Assembly: GCA_958510875.1 (NCBI GenBank)
Contig: OY294067.1
Span: 29,066,912-29,130,911, forward strand
DNA: 64,000 nt
Origin: Endomychus coccineus
Lineage: Eukaryota; Arthropoda; Insecta; Coleoptera; Endomychidae
Direction: 5' to 3'
This document shows positions 1 to 11,830 of the stretch, piece by piece. The notes beneath the pieces were generated by a model. It saw nothing but the letters and a program-made list of their open reading frames with translations. It searched no databases and was not told where the DNA came from. Position 1 is the first letter of the stretch. Every line of letters begins with the position of its first letter. Position numbers and translations under genes: made by a program.

Positions 1-174
1 GCGCTTGGATCGAAGTTTGATGTCAGGATTAGGCGTCATATCGTTCAAATTTCAAGCCCCACAATACAAAGATTGATAGATAATAACCGCACATTTTAAG
101 TAAAATAATTTTTTTCGTAACGCAATATTTACTATTCTGATTTGAGAGAGGAATAGAACTGTTAGTTACTCTTG

Positions 175-402
175 TCAAAATGTATTACCCACCCTAGAAA
201 TGACTTCATAAAAGACCTCGTTGAAACGATTTCTTTCCGGAATCGCAAGCATCCACTTTTTTCGCATTTCCGCATCTTTCGGCACTTTAAAAACAGAAGT
301 TTTTTGCTTTACACTTTTGGACCCCGTTTTGCATTTCGACACAATGCACGGTTTCGTCATTTTTTTCTGAAAACGCCGGTATTCCTTGTGTTTACAAGTC
401 AA
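175..402 (-). pseudogene. THAP-type zinc-finger fragment
   Basis: The minus-strand frame contains a THAP-like start at the ATG at 358-360: a CIVSKC cysteine pair, then VFKVPKDAEMRKKW, which matches the F-x-x-P ... W core of THAP (C2CH) DNA-binding domains. These domains occur in P-element transposases and THAP proteins. The second metal pair (C-x2-H), expected about 40 residues later, is absent and the frame stops after about 60 residues. It is therefore a truncated finger or an exon whose partner is not visible. No transposase body follows at the left window edge. Residue pattern is seen; family assignment is inference. Confidence 0.55.
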
Positions 403-2780
403 GAATGACAGTTGTATAGTGTCAGAGATCTTCGACTACTGCGCCACCCTTTTTGGTACTACGCGACAGTTGACGCTTAGCGCAGTCACTTGTCACATAG
501 GAAACAGCCTCGAGTTCCCAGACCTGTATGTACGACCGTGGTTCATACATATTCTCCATTTTTAGTGTTACCGTTTCATGGTAACGGCTCTATCGCAAAT
601 AGAACGCAAACATTTTTCCGGTAGCCATGCGTAGCGGTTTGTCTTTATTATTTCGTGGGTTCTCACCACCACATAGTTTTGTTTTTCATAAATAAATAGG
701 CTTAGTTATTTATCAAGAAAAATAGGCAATTTGGTTTTAAAGGCACACTTTCTTAGTCTGCAGTACAATTTGGTAGTATGCTAAAATTAGGTGATCGTAA
801 CGTCCCATGGAATCGGTTGAGGAATTTAAATTTGAAGTATAAATCTGACTGATCATTCCGGCTATATAACATTTGGTGGAATCCGCAAATATCCAATTCC
901 CACTTACTAGTTTAATATTGTAGAATATGAATAGGTATTATGGAATAAAAAAACATTTACGTCTTATTGTAGAAGTTGTATATTCATGGATTCTATAAAA
1001 ACGAAATAAGTTTAATACATTCTATAGCTGATTTTACTACTTATTTATTCTGATTATGCATATTTTAGTAATAGAACGAGACTGCCATCAGATATTGCTT
1101 AAATAGGTAGGTTTTGGAGATGAATGGTCATATTGATAACATTGTTTTGCCTGCAAGATGTTTCTAGTGATAGGACATAATGGTGATATTCTATAACTTC
1201 CTACTGTAGTAGTGCTATAAACATATATGCTACTACATACGTGTAAGTTTGTATTAGGATGAAATGCAACATTACTGACACTGCAAGATTTCATCATATT
1301 ATTCTAGCTATTAAAACCATGCGTCAGTTGTTCTTTCCAGCCTGGTTGAACATGATGTTTTATTTTTTCTATAATTTGGATGTTTGGAAATAGCTGGTAA
1401 ATTTCAATAAATTGTTCATCAGGCGATTCAAATGAATTTTTTGATATTTCAGGATCCTATCTATGTTCGAAACATACTCTCATTTAGTTCCTGAAAATCA
1501 GAGAACATTTTTAGGTCATTTCAAGCACGTAATCTTGAAGTAAACTTCAAAAGATTCAATCTACAATCTCAACGTTTCTGTATTTAACGCATGAACAATA
1601 ATTATTTTTAGCGACATCTTGAGTGACGTTTTTCTATTGTATCGCAGTTTTGTGACCATTAATATTAAAATGATAGCTTAGGTACAGATTACAGCGAATT
1701 TCCGGGTACGTAATGGCAATAGTTTGAATACAATGTAATGAGTGGAGGTATGATAGCTATAAAATAGGTTATAGAATTACACCATATATATTTATGTATT
1801 TTTTACTACTTTATGTTACGTAAAATAAGTTTCCGATTATCAATGCATATCAATTCTTTTTGTGACAATGAACCAAAGCTTTGTTAATGTTGACTTGTGA
1901 TCTTATAAATTAGAAATTTATGAATTGAACCAAAGTGCATTTTCTAATGAATTTATATATCAGAATCGTGTTGTAAATGTCCGACCCATAATCCGTAATC
2001 TTTTTCGCATATTTCGATTTATAGAGCATGGAAGGCTGCAAGTTTTACAATATTGCAATGTTCGCTTCGAAAATACGTTTACCAGCATCGAATAAATTCT
2101 GAATATTGTACAATTTGCCAAAAACTAATTTCATGTATTGTTGCTTTTCTGAGAGATTTTTCAGATTCAGTTGTTTTTGATAAATTCTTGAACATCAACG
2201 AAACGAATGCTTACTCTAATATAATTTTGTGACGAATTTATGAATGACTGTAAGCGATATAAGAATCATTATTTAGATTGTATGTAAGCAGGAGTATTTG
2301 CTATTTTGACGTTTCCAATGACTTCATTAGTTACTTTTTACAACAGACTCCGATAGTGTCGTCACAACCCTACCCACTCACTGTCGTAAGAATTTCAATG
2401 AATTTTAATTTATTTTTACCGCACTAAGGAGTAAGAGGTAGAATAAGGTAATTTTTCCATTCATGTTTTATTTAATTTCTCTCTTAGAATAAATAAGCTT
2501 TTTCAAAAATTGAAGTGAAATATAAATTATAAAGTAAAGGTTGATAATGTTTATTTCAAAATAAAGGCAAATTATTCCGCTCTAAGTTTATAGTAGGTAA
2601 TCAAAGTTCTTTAATACATACCTATATATAGTTACGTACGAATCAATGTAACTATGGGGCATTGAATGCCAAGTGTTGCCCTTCATATTTTTATATAAGG
2701 TCATATTTATTTTCATGAATCTTGCCAATATTGGTAATGACGTACCAAAGTTTAAGCCAAATCCTGGCAGTTCTTTTTGT
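403..2780. other. AT-rich non-coding stretch
   Basis: No open frame with recognisable protein similarity, no RNA gene and no long repeat was seen. Short frames here show no domain signature. Confidence 0.6.
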
Positions 2781-4460
2781 ACAAGGTGTTGAAATTTTTC
2801 GAATGAGGTCGGTAAGCTATATTTCTTTAATTTTTTGTTTTTATGCTTTAATCTACAGAAATACGAAAACAGGTAAATTGTACAGACATTTTGTCGTGTT
2901 TTAAGAAAATTTTATCGTGCTAGCTGTCGGTTGCTAGTTGGTGACCTTGAAAATGACCTTCAAATCACAAAAACCGCTATAGTGAAAATGTGCCACAATC
3001 GATTTTCCTTTTCTTGGGATCTAACTGTTGTTTAAAGTGTTCAGTATAAGTATAATTTGTGAAAAAATGGAAGTGTGACGCTAACAGGTTTTGCAGTGGG
3101 ATTTTTGTTTTGTTTCACATTCTACTCTCCATTTCGAACACTGGGCAATTATTACTATGTGAGGTCACGAGTTTAAGTTATTATGAAACTACGAATTACG
3201 TTAAAAACTATAATATGTCTGCAGAAAGGAACATTTATTTTGCCCCTAATATCAAAATCGGCAAAATTTTGGGATCCAGTGTCTGATTAGGTATTTACAG
3301 GCAGTTGGAAACTAATAAGCTATTGCTGCGAATATTTTAATGTTGTCACCGTCGCATGAACCTTTGACATGAGCAATAGCCTGGAAATGCTATTAGTAAG
3401 TGATTTTGAAATCTTCATGGTGCTGTTGAATATTCTTTTCCAAGACTGTCTTGGCAAACGTTAAAATAACAATTTTTAAAAGAACTTTACAAATAACTTG
3501 CTTAATACAGTCACTATAAGATTCCAATTTTCTTTCTCGTTTCGACAAATCTGGGAGTTATGCCTGCATAACATCGATTTAAAATTTTGGTGGATTATAC
3601 AAACGTAAACAATAATATTCCTGTTTTGACATTAAATGGCCTAATTTAGAAAACCCAATTGGAGCATTGGAATTTCATAATTTAATTCTTTTAGATTGCA
3701 CATGTACACATGTATTTTCTGAAAATGAATTATCTTTTTGCTTTATCTACTAGGTAGTCTTATCACATCACTTTCATAAAAACCTTTCATCAAATTCCCA
3801 GTACATTTACACATTTTCATAATTTCAAATTTGGTATTGCTAAAACACCATTCTTCTTATTTTTATAGTGTCGGGTGTTTTAACTCAAAGATTTTGAAAT
3901 AATAGAAATAATGAAATATTTATTTGTTTTCATCATCGTATTATGGTTTTTCTGGAACTGTTTAAACATTTTCTTGTTTTTGCAGATTTTGATATTAGGT
4001 GCAAGATAAATGTTCTTTTCTAGAGACATTATAGTTTTTAACGTAATTCGTAGTTACATAATAACTTAGATTCATGAACTCGCATAGTAAGAATTACACA
4101 GATGTTCGAAATGGTGGATACAAAAACAAATGTGGATACAATAACAAATCCCACTACAAAATCTGTTAGAGACCCACTTTAATTTTTTCACAGATTGAAC
4201 TAAACACTTTGAACAACAGTTAGATCCCTACACATGAAAAATCGATTGTGGCACATTTTCACTATGGCGGTTTTTGTGATTAGAAGGTCATTTTCAAGGT
4301 CACCAATTATTTTGACAGCTATAAGCATAAAATTTTCTTAAAATAAAACAAAATGTCTGTACATTTTACCTGTTTTCGTATTTCTGTGGGTTAATGCATA
4401 AAAAATAAAAATAAAAGAAATAAGCTTACCGAGATGATTTGAAAAATTTCAACACCTTGC
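2781..4460. mobile_element. Inverted-repeat element, about 265-bp arms
   Basis: The left arm (2781-3045) and right arm (4194-4460) are reverse complements with scattered mismatches. Both carry the block AAATGTGCCACAATCGATTT and a run beginning AAGGTGTTGAAATTTTT at their outer ends. Similarity stops abruptly at the outer ends. The spacer of about 1.15 kb holds no recognisable gene. It is probably a non-autonomous DNA transposon or foldback element. No target-site duplication was found. Confidence 0.6.
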
Positions 4461-5675
4461 TCAATTCGATAAAGCTTTAAAATACGACAGTGAAAGGTGG
4501 GACTTTAGCAGCTCTCTAATATTATTTATTATATAATGCTCTGCTAATAATTATAATGTTGTAATCTAGATGGATTTAGATAATTATATCGTATGTATTT
4601 GCAAAAATTTATAGTAGGAGATTCATGATACATTAAATGTCCTTATCAGTATTAAACAGTCCATAATTTCTAGAGATTCTTCCAATTTTCAGAAGCAACT
4701 AACAGGTACTTGAATAATTTGATCTTCCTTGAACTCAGTTCGGATCGCAAGCTGTGCCAATGTGGAGTAATTGTAAGAATTGTTTTTGAGATGCTTATGC
4801 TATACGATTGGCCAAAATAGGAACAAATATTTTAATATTCTTAGATCGAAGATGGTGAATGTTGATTTTTATGCAGGAACAATCTAGGAAAATTATTATT
4901 TAAATAACAAGTAATTATATTTTAGGCAATTTGAACTAATATTAATTGATTATTATGAGGTAAATTAACAAAATTGTTCAACTATTATTTATGCATGATA
5001 GAATGTTGATGAGCTTCATTGATTCAAATGCTTGTCCAGGGGTTGACTAAGCACTTATACCCCATTTGTCATATTATTATCTTTTACTGATCTCCAATAT
5101 GGTAAAAATCTATGTTTTATTCATGCAACACGATTCGCATATGTAAATTAAAATATTCCTTTTTGAAAATTTTACTATATAATACTTTTGTAAAAATCAA
5201 ATATTTACATCAATTTTCTGTGAATTATTTTCAATTGCCTTGTGGCCATCATAACAGTATTTTATTTTATTATGATATAATAGAGATGTCTCATGATTAT
5301 AAGATTAAAAGTTTATTATGCTTATTTTTTTAGAAAAACAACTGTAATATTTGACCTTATTAGTCATTTTAGGGATTAAAATAAAGAGTATTAGTTTAAG
5401 AATTATTTATTATGATAGACATTGTTTAGCTTAGGCATCACTTCATGCTAATAAATGAGATGCTGGTTTTATATTTTATTTGTAGAAAAGATTATTGAAA
5501 ACACAATAGTATTTAAATAAATTATTCCTGAAAGAAATATTTGTTTTTCTGATAACACTCCTTCACCAATACGATTTTGATTACCACCTTCTGCTGTCTT
5601 ATGAGAAAGTTTTATTAGAAAACTTTTTGGGAAGCACACTAATACCAGCTTCTTAAAAAAAATAATGGGGACTTA
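4461..5675. other. AT-rich non-coding stretch
   Basis: Very A+T-rich. The short frames have no domain features. Nothing else was seen. Confidence 0.6.
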
Positions 5676-6030
5676 CAAGGGCAAGGTGAAAAGTACCTGA
5701 AAAATAAAACAGATGGCACCACAATCGAAGATCCCATGTGGTACATCATTTGTGATGTACCATCTTTAACTAGAACGCATTAAAATATTCAGACTGATAT
5801 GTCATACAGTTCTGTTTTGATAACCATCGAAAGCAAGCAACCTTGAAGATTTTTGTATGCATGGAGAAAAGTGAATTTCGCTTCTTGATTAAACATTATT
5901 TCTTGCGTGGAAAAAACATTACGCAAACCATCGTTTGTTAAACATTATGGGGACTCTTCACCTTCGATTGGAACGATTTACAAGTGGTTACTGATTTTCG
6001 TTGTGGTTGGGGGGCAGTTCCCGTATAATC
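5676..6030 (+). mobile_element. Mariner 5' fragment (TIR and transposase start)
   Basis: Starts after a TA dinucleotide (5674-5675) with a terminal inverted repeat beginning CAAGGGCAAGGTGAAAAG. It is the same family as the longer copy at 55672-56745. The transposase start at 5861 reads MEKSEFRFLIKHYFLRGKNI, then shifts frame into HYGDSSPSIGTIYKW, the helix-turn-helix N-terminus of mariner transposases. Homology ends near 6030, so the catalytic domain and 3' terminal repeat are missing. Frameshifts make it non-functional. Confidence 0.8.
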
Positions 6031-6409
6031 TTGGAAATACCAATAATTATGGTGAGTACTCTTACCACAGTATACGAATTCTTATCAGATGCTACTTCAG
6101 AGTTTGCAATCTCTTTAATGGTACTCTAGCTATTTATAGTTATTCACTAGGTAATCGTGAAATTACTTATTGACAGCACCCCTGCATAGTTGCTACAACA
6201 TATTTACAATCTAATACCCATGGTCCGAACCAGAGAGAAGACGTGTACGTCTTGAACCAACACTAGAATTGTTGGAAGGTCTCATGAAAACAATGGAAAG
6301 GCTGAGAAATGAAACAAATGATTGGATAAAGACTGCAAAAAGAAATAGCTCAAAACATTGAAGGGCAAGGAACTATGGAATATTTGTACCTGACATCATC
6401 ATATTACGG

Positions 6410-6770
6410 ATTGTGGGATCCGCCTTCCTGGAAACGACGCAAGCTTGGGTTTTGGTTGCATTAAACTCTACTAGATTATCAGATCCCCATTTCGAAATCA
6501 TTGCCAGATCTCCATTTATTGCGTCAACTTGTCGCTGTCTCGTTCATCAGGCTTCATTCAGGTATGGTGGCAGCATGGGTCTGACCTGCCCCCTATGGAA
6601 ATGCCAAGATCCTGCATTATGTGGACTTCTTGTCATTATATCCGTCTTCCTGGAGAAAATACAAGCTTTAGTTTCATTAGCATTGAACTCTACTAGATTA
6701 TCAGATCCAGTACCGGAGCTGGGCATTTTGTCAGGGAGACAAGTCAGACCCATGCCGACCCTATTACTGT
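6410..6770 (-). pseudogene. Non-LTR RT fragment, duplicated in tandem
   Basis: Two copies of the same segment lie in tandem. Minus-strand reading gives GSDNLVEFNATKTQACVVSR from about 6520-6418 and a diverged GSDNLVEFNANETKACIFSR from about 6750-6644. The LVxFNxxKTQAC pattern is the segment after the RT palm in non-LTR (LINE) reverse transcriptases. No catalytic FADD-type motif remains. The two units differ at several residues, so the duplication is old or joins two insertions. A short inverted match around GCATGGGTCTGAC also lies inside the block. Confidence 0.6.
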
Positions 6771-7039
6771 ATTTCAATATTGATATAAAACAACAGGCAA
6801 AGGTGTGTACATAATTCCGTTCATCGATTTTCTTTTAGAAAATGACTGTGGATTCTCCATAATTTATTGAATTAGCTTCTCTATGGAGGGTACGTTATGA
6901 AAAACTTTTCAGTCTGACTTGAGCCATTGTTGATCAGAGACAGTTTTTAATTATTATCTTCAGTTTACTGAAACTCCTCTCACATCTTGCTGATGTAGCT
7001 GGTAGTGTTATAACATTTCTAGCACGGATTCTTACAATG

Positions 7040-7620
7040 TAAGGAGATTGCGGTAGGTGTCTTGCCAGATATCGAAGGAGCATTCAATCCTACCTGAATC
7101 CCTCTAAACAGCAGCTACTGCTAGAAAAGTTGAAGCAACTATAAGTAAGTGGATTCGAACCATGCCCGAAAACAGATCTGTGCTGGCTTCACTACAGGAC
7201 AAGCTGTCAGTTGCAGTACAGTAAGGGCTCCTTCTGTGGTTACTGTCTTGTGGGCGACTGCTCGCTTTCCTTGCACAATATGTTCGATATAAAAACTAAT
7301 ATGAAGAGGTGCTCTGCAAGAAATATTAGACATGGTGGTAGGCTGGTTTGAGAGCCAACAAATGTTTATTAACCCCCACAAAACAGTTATAGTGCAATCC
7401 ACTGGGAAAAACAAGCTGGATAATCTAGCTCCAACATCCTTGCTGGGTGAAACTATACCATTTGCGGAAAAAGCTAAATATCTGGTAGTTACCCCAGATA
7501 GAAAGATGACATGGAACTCCCATTGGGAAAATATGATCCACAAGGAAAGGATTTCCCCAGGAACATGCAGACGCATATGTGGAAAATATTGGGGCGCTGC
7601 CCCTAAACAAATACACTGTA
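7040..7620 (+). pseudogene. R1/Jockey-type non-LTR RT relic
   Basis: The 5' part reads DIEGAFN, the RT domain-A aspartate motif, followed by ISKWIRTMPENRSVLASLQD and a stop. The longer open part (from 7332) reads FINPHKTVIVQSTGKNK ... AKYLVVTPDRKMTWNSHWE ... CRRICGKYWG, typical of the palm-thumb region of insect R1/Jockey-clade RTs. The catalytic YADD region between them is lost through frame disruption. Neither endonuclease nor tail was found. Confidence 0.75.
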
Positions 7621-8301
7621 TCGGTATCACATCGACAACATTTTCTAGTACTAGGGCCATTTCTCCAGCCAATCTTTTCCTTTTCGGGATTCTGCTGATT
7701 TTCTAATTACTTGGTTCCACTCCAGTGGTTCGCGCTATGTCTTTTGTACTCTTCATCTAATCACTTATTGTTCAATTTCTTAGCCTTTTCATTGTTTTGG
7801 TAAGACCTTCCAACATTTGTAGTGTTGGTTCAAACCATGTGTATTTTATTGTAAATAAGCTCTAATAGTAGGGATGTAGGGGTTTTATCATTAAGTAATT
7901 TCACGATCCCCTAGTAAACAGCTGAAAAGCTATAGACTGCCATAAAAGGGATTGCAAACTCTCTGAACTTCTGAAGTATCATGAGAATTCTACGTACCGT
8001 AATTACGGTATTTTCAAGATTCTTTTATTTTTATTTTGTACCCTAAGTTCTCAATAGCCTGGTATCGCGTTAATGATTTTTTAATTTTATCTACAGGAAC
8101 AAATTATTAATATGTCAAATAATGACTGCGGGTACAACGTATCGGTTTGATGGTTTGGGCCAGTGGGTGGGTCAGTACGTCCGTGCCTAGCGGTCATGGC
8201 AAAATTTGGGATTGGGCTGCTGGAAGCCCGATTCTCCGACTGAAGCAGGATGCGATAGGTTCCAAACACATTCTGATAAACCAGAGGACGTTCACGTAAC
8301 C

Positions 8302-8340
8302 GTTTTTCAGGCCGAGGTCTGTGCAATCCGGACCAGAAAA
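8302..8340 (+). pseudogene. RNase H scrap of a non-LTR element
   Basis: The frame VFQAEVCAIR matches the conserved TVFQAEVxAI segment of RNase H domains in R1/Jockey-type retrotransposons (compare the larger copy at 36480-36957). It ends abruptly where the hAT-derived sequence begins. It is too short to classify further. Confidence 0.45.
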
Positions 8341-8342
8341 TA

Positions 8343-8609
8343 ATACTAATACACAATTACGTAAAAAATGTTTTAGCCACACTACTGAGACTGAGTTTCC
8401 CGTCGATTTTGCAATCGAAGCTTTGAGTGCTTTGAAGATAAATTTTGATACTCGTTTCTCAGACTTTGATATCATTGCGAATGAAATGAAGATTTTTCAA
8501 AATCCTTTCAATACTGACATTGAAACCATAGCCCCGGAACTTCAAACGGAAATTATTGATTTACAGTGCAGTGATATAATAAGAACAAATATCAAAACTT
8601 ATCTTTAAT
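8343..8609 (+). pseudogene. hAT transposase C-terminus (Buster/ZBED5-like)
   Basis: This open frame reads ALKINFDTRFSDFDIIANEM ... IFQNPFNTDIETIAPELQTE and IIDLQCSD. The pattern RFSDF ... NPF ... ELQxEIIDLQCSD is the signature of the region before the dimerisation domain in hAT transposases of the Buster type and their relatives ZBED5, SCAND3 and GTF2IRD2. The N-terminal zinc finger and most of the RNase H-like core are missing. It stops at 8606-8608, about 75 bp upstream of the Crypton-like insertion; see 10785-10799 for a likely 3' terminus of the same element. Confidence 0.65.
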
Positions 8610-8760
8610 AAGAGTCTTCCATTGGTACAATTTGATTATTTGCATAAATTTGCTCGTATGATGTTTTCTGTTTTTGGTAATACTTACTTACTTACAGAAT
8701 AAAGTACACAATAGTATATTGTACAAGTGCCTTCGGCTCGTGCCAACAAACCTCTGCGCT

Positions 8761-8816
8761 CGTGAGAAATATGTCGTTTTCTCACGAATTGTACATTGTA
8801 CTTTTTCTACGGATGC
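8761..8816. repeat. GTGAGAAA palindrome plus 16-bp inverted repeat (left)
   Basis: A hairpin-forming GTGAGAAA ... TTTCTCAC pair occupies 8761-8786. CTTTTTCTACGGATGC follows at 8801-8816 and recurs in inverse orientation at 10416-10431. Together these flank the recombinase gene at 8889-10058. Confidence 0.6.
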
Positions 8817-8888
8817 GTTGTTTTCAAGTATTGAAAATTAAAATACATATACAATAATACTTGTATGTCATTAACTCATTTTTATATT

Positions 8889-10058
8889 TTATTTAAAATA
8901 GTAATTAACAGTTATATTTGAACTATTTTGTAAAGTAATTCCTGGTAGGTTGTTTTGTTTCAACATGTTTTCGGTAATTGAAATATTAGCTGCGGTCGAA
9001 GTTGAAGTTGATGGGGAAACGTACTGAGCTTCCACAGCATTGTTGTGTTCAGGTTCTAATGGCACTGGAGGCTGAATGGATACTACTACACTTTTTGAAA
9101 TTTCCATTTTGTTAGCTATGGAGTTGTCGATATAAGATTCAGCAACATTGCTGGATTTCCAACCTCCATGGCGTTTTAAAGTTGAAAGATCTGCCCTTGC
9201 ATTAACTAAAATAGTCGCAGATGACCTTCGAAAACAGTGGCCAGTATATAATTCAGGGTTCGGTAATTGCAAAAATTTCGCTATTTCTTTCGCCATGGTG
9301 CCAAATTTATTTATCCCCACAGGCTGTTTCGTACATTTGCTATTTTTGTAATTTAAAAAAAAACGTGTTTCATTTGTGCATGGTCGAAGCTTCACATATT
9401 TTTTGTAAATTTCTTAGAATTCTCATGTGACTGAAATTTCTAGGAACCTTGGTTTTAGTATCGGGTAATTTTATTAAAAGGGCCGAATTAAGATCTTCCA
9501 TGTCATCAATTTTTAATTTTCGAAGTTCATCACAACGGCATGCCCCTGTAAGGCCAATAGCTAAAGCAGCCTGAAATCAAAACCAAACATTCATTTTCCG
9601 ATAACAATTTAAAAAATTTCAATTCACACCTTTATCAGCAAATACTTTTCATCAGGTGCATCTTTTAAAAATTGTTGAATTTCTTCAGACGTTAATGTTT
9701 TTGACTGTTTTGGAACATATTTTTCAGATTTGCGTTTTAAAAATGCACGTAGTTTTACGTATTTTGATATATCAACACAGTTTTTGATCATTAAGGTACT
9801 CCTTAGCATCGAGTACTGAGACCATAATGTTGATGATTTCAATCTTCTTGACAACTCTTCAAAATAAACTAACAAGGTATTTTCGGAACAAGAATTTATC
9901 TTGGCTTTCATTTTCCAGTCCATAAAGTTTCTGTAAGCGATTTCATATTTTTCTCTTGATGTGCTTGGTAGCAAATTATTGCAAACATCTATTGCTTTCT
10001 GAATGATTTCTGGAGGTGTATTTTCCGACTCTAAATCTTCGTATTCCATCATATTCAA
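8889..10058 (-). pseudogene. Crypton-like tyrosine recombinase gene, one intron, frameshifted
   Basis: The first exon (10058-9630) encodes an N-terminal helical, SAM-like DNA-binding region starting MNMMEYEDLE. A 59-bp intron follows (9629-9571) with GT and TTTCAG borders, joining in phase 0 to a second exon at 9570. That exon begins AALAIGLTGACRCDELRKL, which holds the first catalytic arginine. After a frameshift near 9430 the frame resumes before 9395 with FFLNYKN, GHCFRRSSAT (H-x-x-R), HGGWKSSNVAESYIDNS (H/W and nucleophilic Tyr) and a Ser/Thr-rich tail of about 90 residues. The R...HxxR...H/W...Y set is that of tyrosine recombinases, and the sequence style fits insect CryptonI elements or genes domesticated from them. 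The frameshift suggests inactivity unless another splice form bypasses it. Confidence 0.75.
9571..9629 (-). other. Predicted 59-bp intron in recombinase gene
   Basis: In the minus-strand sense it begins GTGTGA and ends TTTTGATTTCAG. Removing it joins YLLIK to AALAIG in frame, restoring the continuous R-containing core of the recombinase. Confidence 0.65.
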
Positions 10059-10291
10059 TATTTAATGAATCTGAACTGTTTATATTATAACAAATAACAA
10101 TAAAACTATTTTCGTTGGGCAAGTTGACAGCAATAATTATGCAGTGCTTCGGTTTTGTTGTTATAGAAACGCCAAAAATGGGCTACTTGGATATTGCACG
10201 CGAATCGTCGGCGTAGCGTTGTCAACGTGGAGAACGTGTCATATCAATCTGACATGTAACAATTCATGACTGACTTGGGTTATCGTGATAA

Positions 10292-10366
10292 CAGTGAGAA
10301 ATTATTTCTCACTGTGAGAAATTATATCTCACTGTATTGGCGGATATTTCTCACTGCGTGAGAAAT
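10292..10366. repeat. Cluster of GTGAGAAA palindromes (right)
   Basis: Three adjacent hairpin-type units alternate CAGTGAGAAAT and ATTTCTCACTG, ending with ATTTCTCACTGCGTGAGAAA from 10346. The same motif occurs once at 8761-8786. It lies 5' of the recombinase gene start, just inside the inverted 16-mer at 10416-10431. A role as recombinase binding or crossover sites is inference. Confidence 0.6.
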
Positions 10367-10784
10367 CTTTCGTTTTGAACGTATGAAAGCGATGAGAGAA
10401 GTGGCACATTGTATAGCATCCGTAGAAAAAGAATGTTTACAGATCTAAGTTAACCGATGAATAAAATTGTTCCACAACTATAAACTAATGTCAGTGGAAA
10501 ATCACAATTACATACATCTCAATAGTATTTTATATGTTATAATGTTTATATGTTATATGTTTATGTGTTTATATGTTATAATCTTTATAACGTTAGTGGA
10601 ATTCATTTCAATTATTTGTTAGTTATTATGCTAAGTTAAATTTTCTGCTTATTATACTTGTCATTAAGCTCTACCTAGCAAGTAAATAAAACCGAGTTAT
10701 TATTATTCTGTGTCTTTTTATCCAACTTACCACAACAACAATAACAACAATAAGCCATTAGCTGTCGCGGGCCCGAGGGCCGTA

Positions 10785-10799
10785 TTTTGGAGACCCCTG
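10785..10799 (+). repeat. hAT 3' terminal inverted repeat
   Basis: Reads TTTTGGAGACCCCTG, the reverse complement of a CAGGGGTCTCCAAA-type hAT terminus, after a GC-rich subterminal stretch. Its position and orientation fit the 3' end of the hAT remnant at 8343-8609, with the recombinase element in between. The partner 5' terminus was not found. Confidence 0.5.
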
Positions 10800-11590
10800 C
10801 TCTAGCATCATATATTTCAGTATATAATTCTAAGGCAGGTAATATACAGAATATGCAGTGGATGGGTGATCATTAATTATTATACTTCTACCTTCCTGAT
10901 TGGATGGATTTAAATCGAAAGTGGAATGCCAGTTTCCGATCTGTGGTTAATAAGTGCAAAATGAGAAAGGAAATACGCCGGTTTGAGAGTCTTAAAGTAA
11001 CACGCAGGTCTGACAACCTTTTGGGGTTGATAATGCTTTAGCAGAACGTACTGTTTTAGTTCCTCGCGGTGTAACGTTCTGTTTACGGGAAGGATGGACA
11101 CGTGGAAAACCGGAATAGACGTGAATACGTAAAGTATTTTCTTTTTTTCGAATAATCAAACTATGGCAGTACAAAAAAATTAACTCAATTCACGGTGAAT
11201 CTATTAAATGCTAAATGATGGAATTATTATATTTCGGAAACTTAAAGGGAAGTTATAGGAGATTGGTGTTTTCGAAGTGGTCTAGACTTTTGTTAAGCTT
11301 GTTCACATTAGGAACTTTAAAATATTTCGGTTAAATGCATATGGTTTTTTAAGGTATTTAGCGTTTTTGAAAACTTCGCCCTTTGGATTTTATGTAAGCT
11401 ATATTCTATTATTCGTCTTCATTATTATATTGAAGATTTTTACAGAAATATATACTTTTTTGTTCTTTTATTCAGCTGAAAAGTGATGTCAATAAAGCAC
11501 AATCTTACTTGTACTCGTGTTGCGTTCTCGCCTCCATCAAAAGTTATTATTTTGCTTTAAAGGTGTACGTGCATGAGAATATTTTTTGAT
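10800..11590. other. Non-coding stretch
   Basis: No recognisable coding frame or repeat was seen. Confidence 0.5.
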
Positions 11591-11592
11591 CA

Positions 11593-11830
11593 GAGTGGTT
11601 TAATTGGTAAGCTTTAGCCTGAAAAGCTGATGATGTGGGTTCAAATCCTCTCGAAACCAAAAATTGAAAGTGTAGCAGTGTGCAATCGATAGCAATATTG
11701 CAAGTATGCCGGGATGTTTACTATTTGAGATGAACATCCACAACCAATGGTGTACCCAGACATTAGCCTTGTGAGGGGGGTAATAAATATACATTTATAT
11801 TAGAAAATTCTGGTATAATTTTCATATAAC
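11593..11830 (+). repeat. tRNA-derived SINE (or tRNA pseudogene)
   Basis: An A-box-like AGTGGTTTAATTGGTAAGC near 11596 and a B-box-like GGGTTCAAATCCT near 11638 are spaced as in RNA polymerase III internal promoters. Sequence downstream continues for about 180 bp and ends in A+T-rich DNA, fitting a tRNA head plus unrelated body. The cloverleaf is imperfect, so a functional tRNA gene is unlikely. Confidence 0.55.

Larger units (their letters stand above)
6245..7840. repeat. Dispersed inverted copies around RT relics
   Basis: About 110 bp at 6245-6365 recurs in reverse complement near 7740-7840. Shared blocks include TTGAACCAACACTA and GTTGGAAGGTCT. The pair brackets the non-LTR relics at 6410-7620. 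In the forward copy one frame is hydrophilic and helix-like, with no recognised domain. This may be part of a retroelement gag or a composite repeat. Confidence 0.45.

Noticed and set aside
5907..6173. 88-codon plus frame as a gene
   Set aside because: Only its first third is mariner N-terminus in one of two frames; the rest is AT-rich readthrough.
7139..7672. 177-codon minus-strand frame
   Set aside because: Antisense to the plus-strand RT relic, whose motifs are clear.
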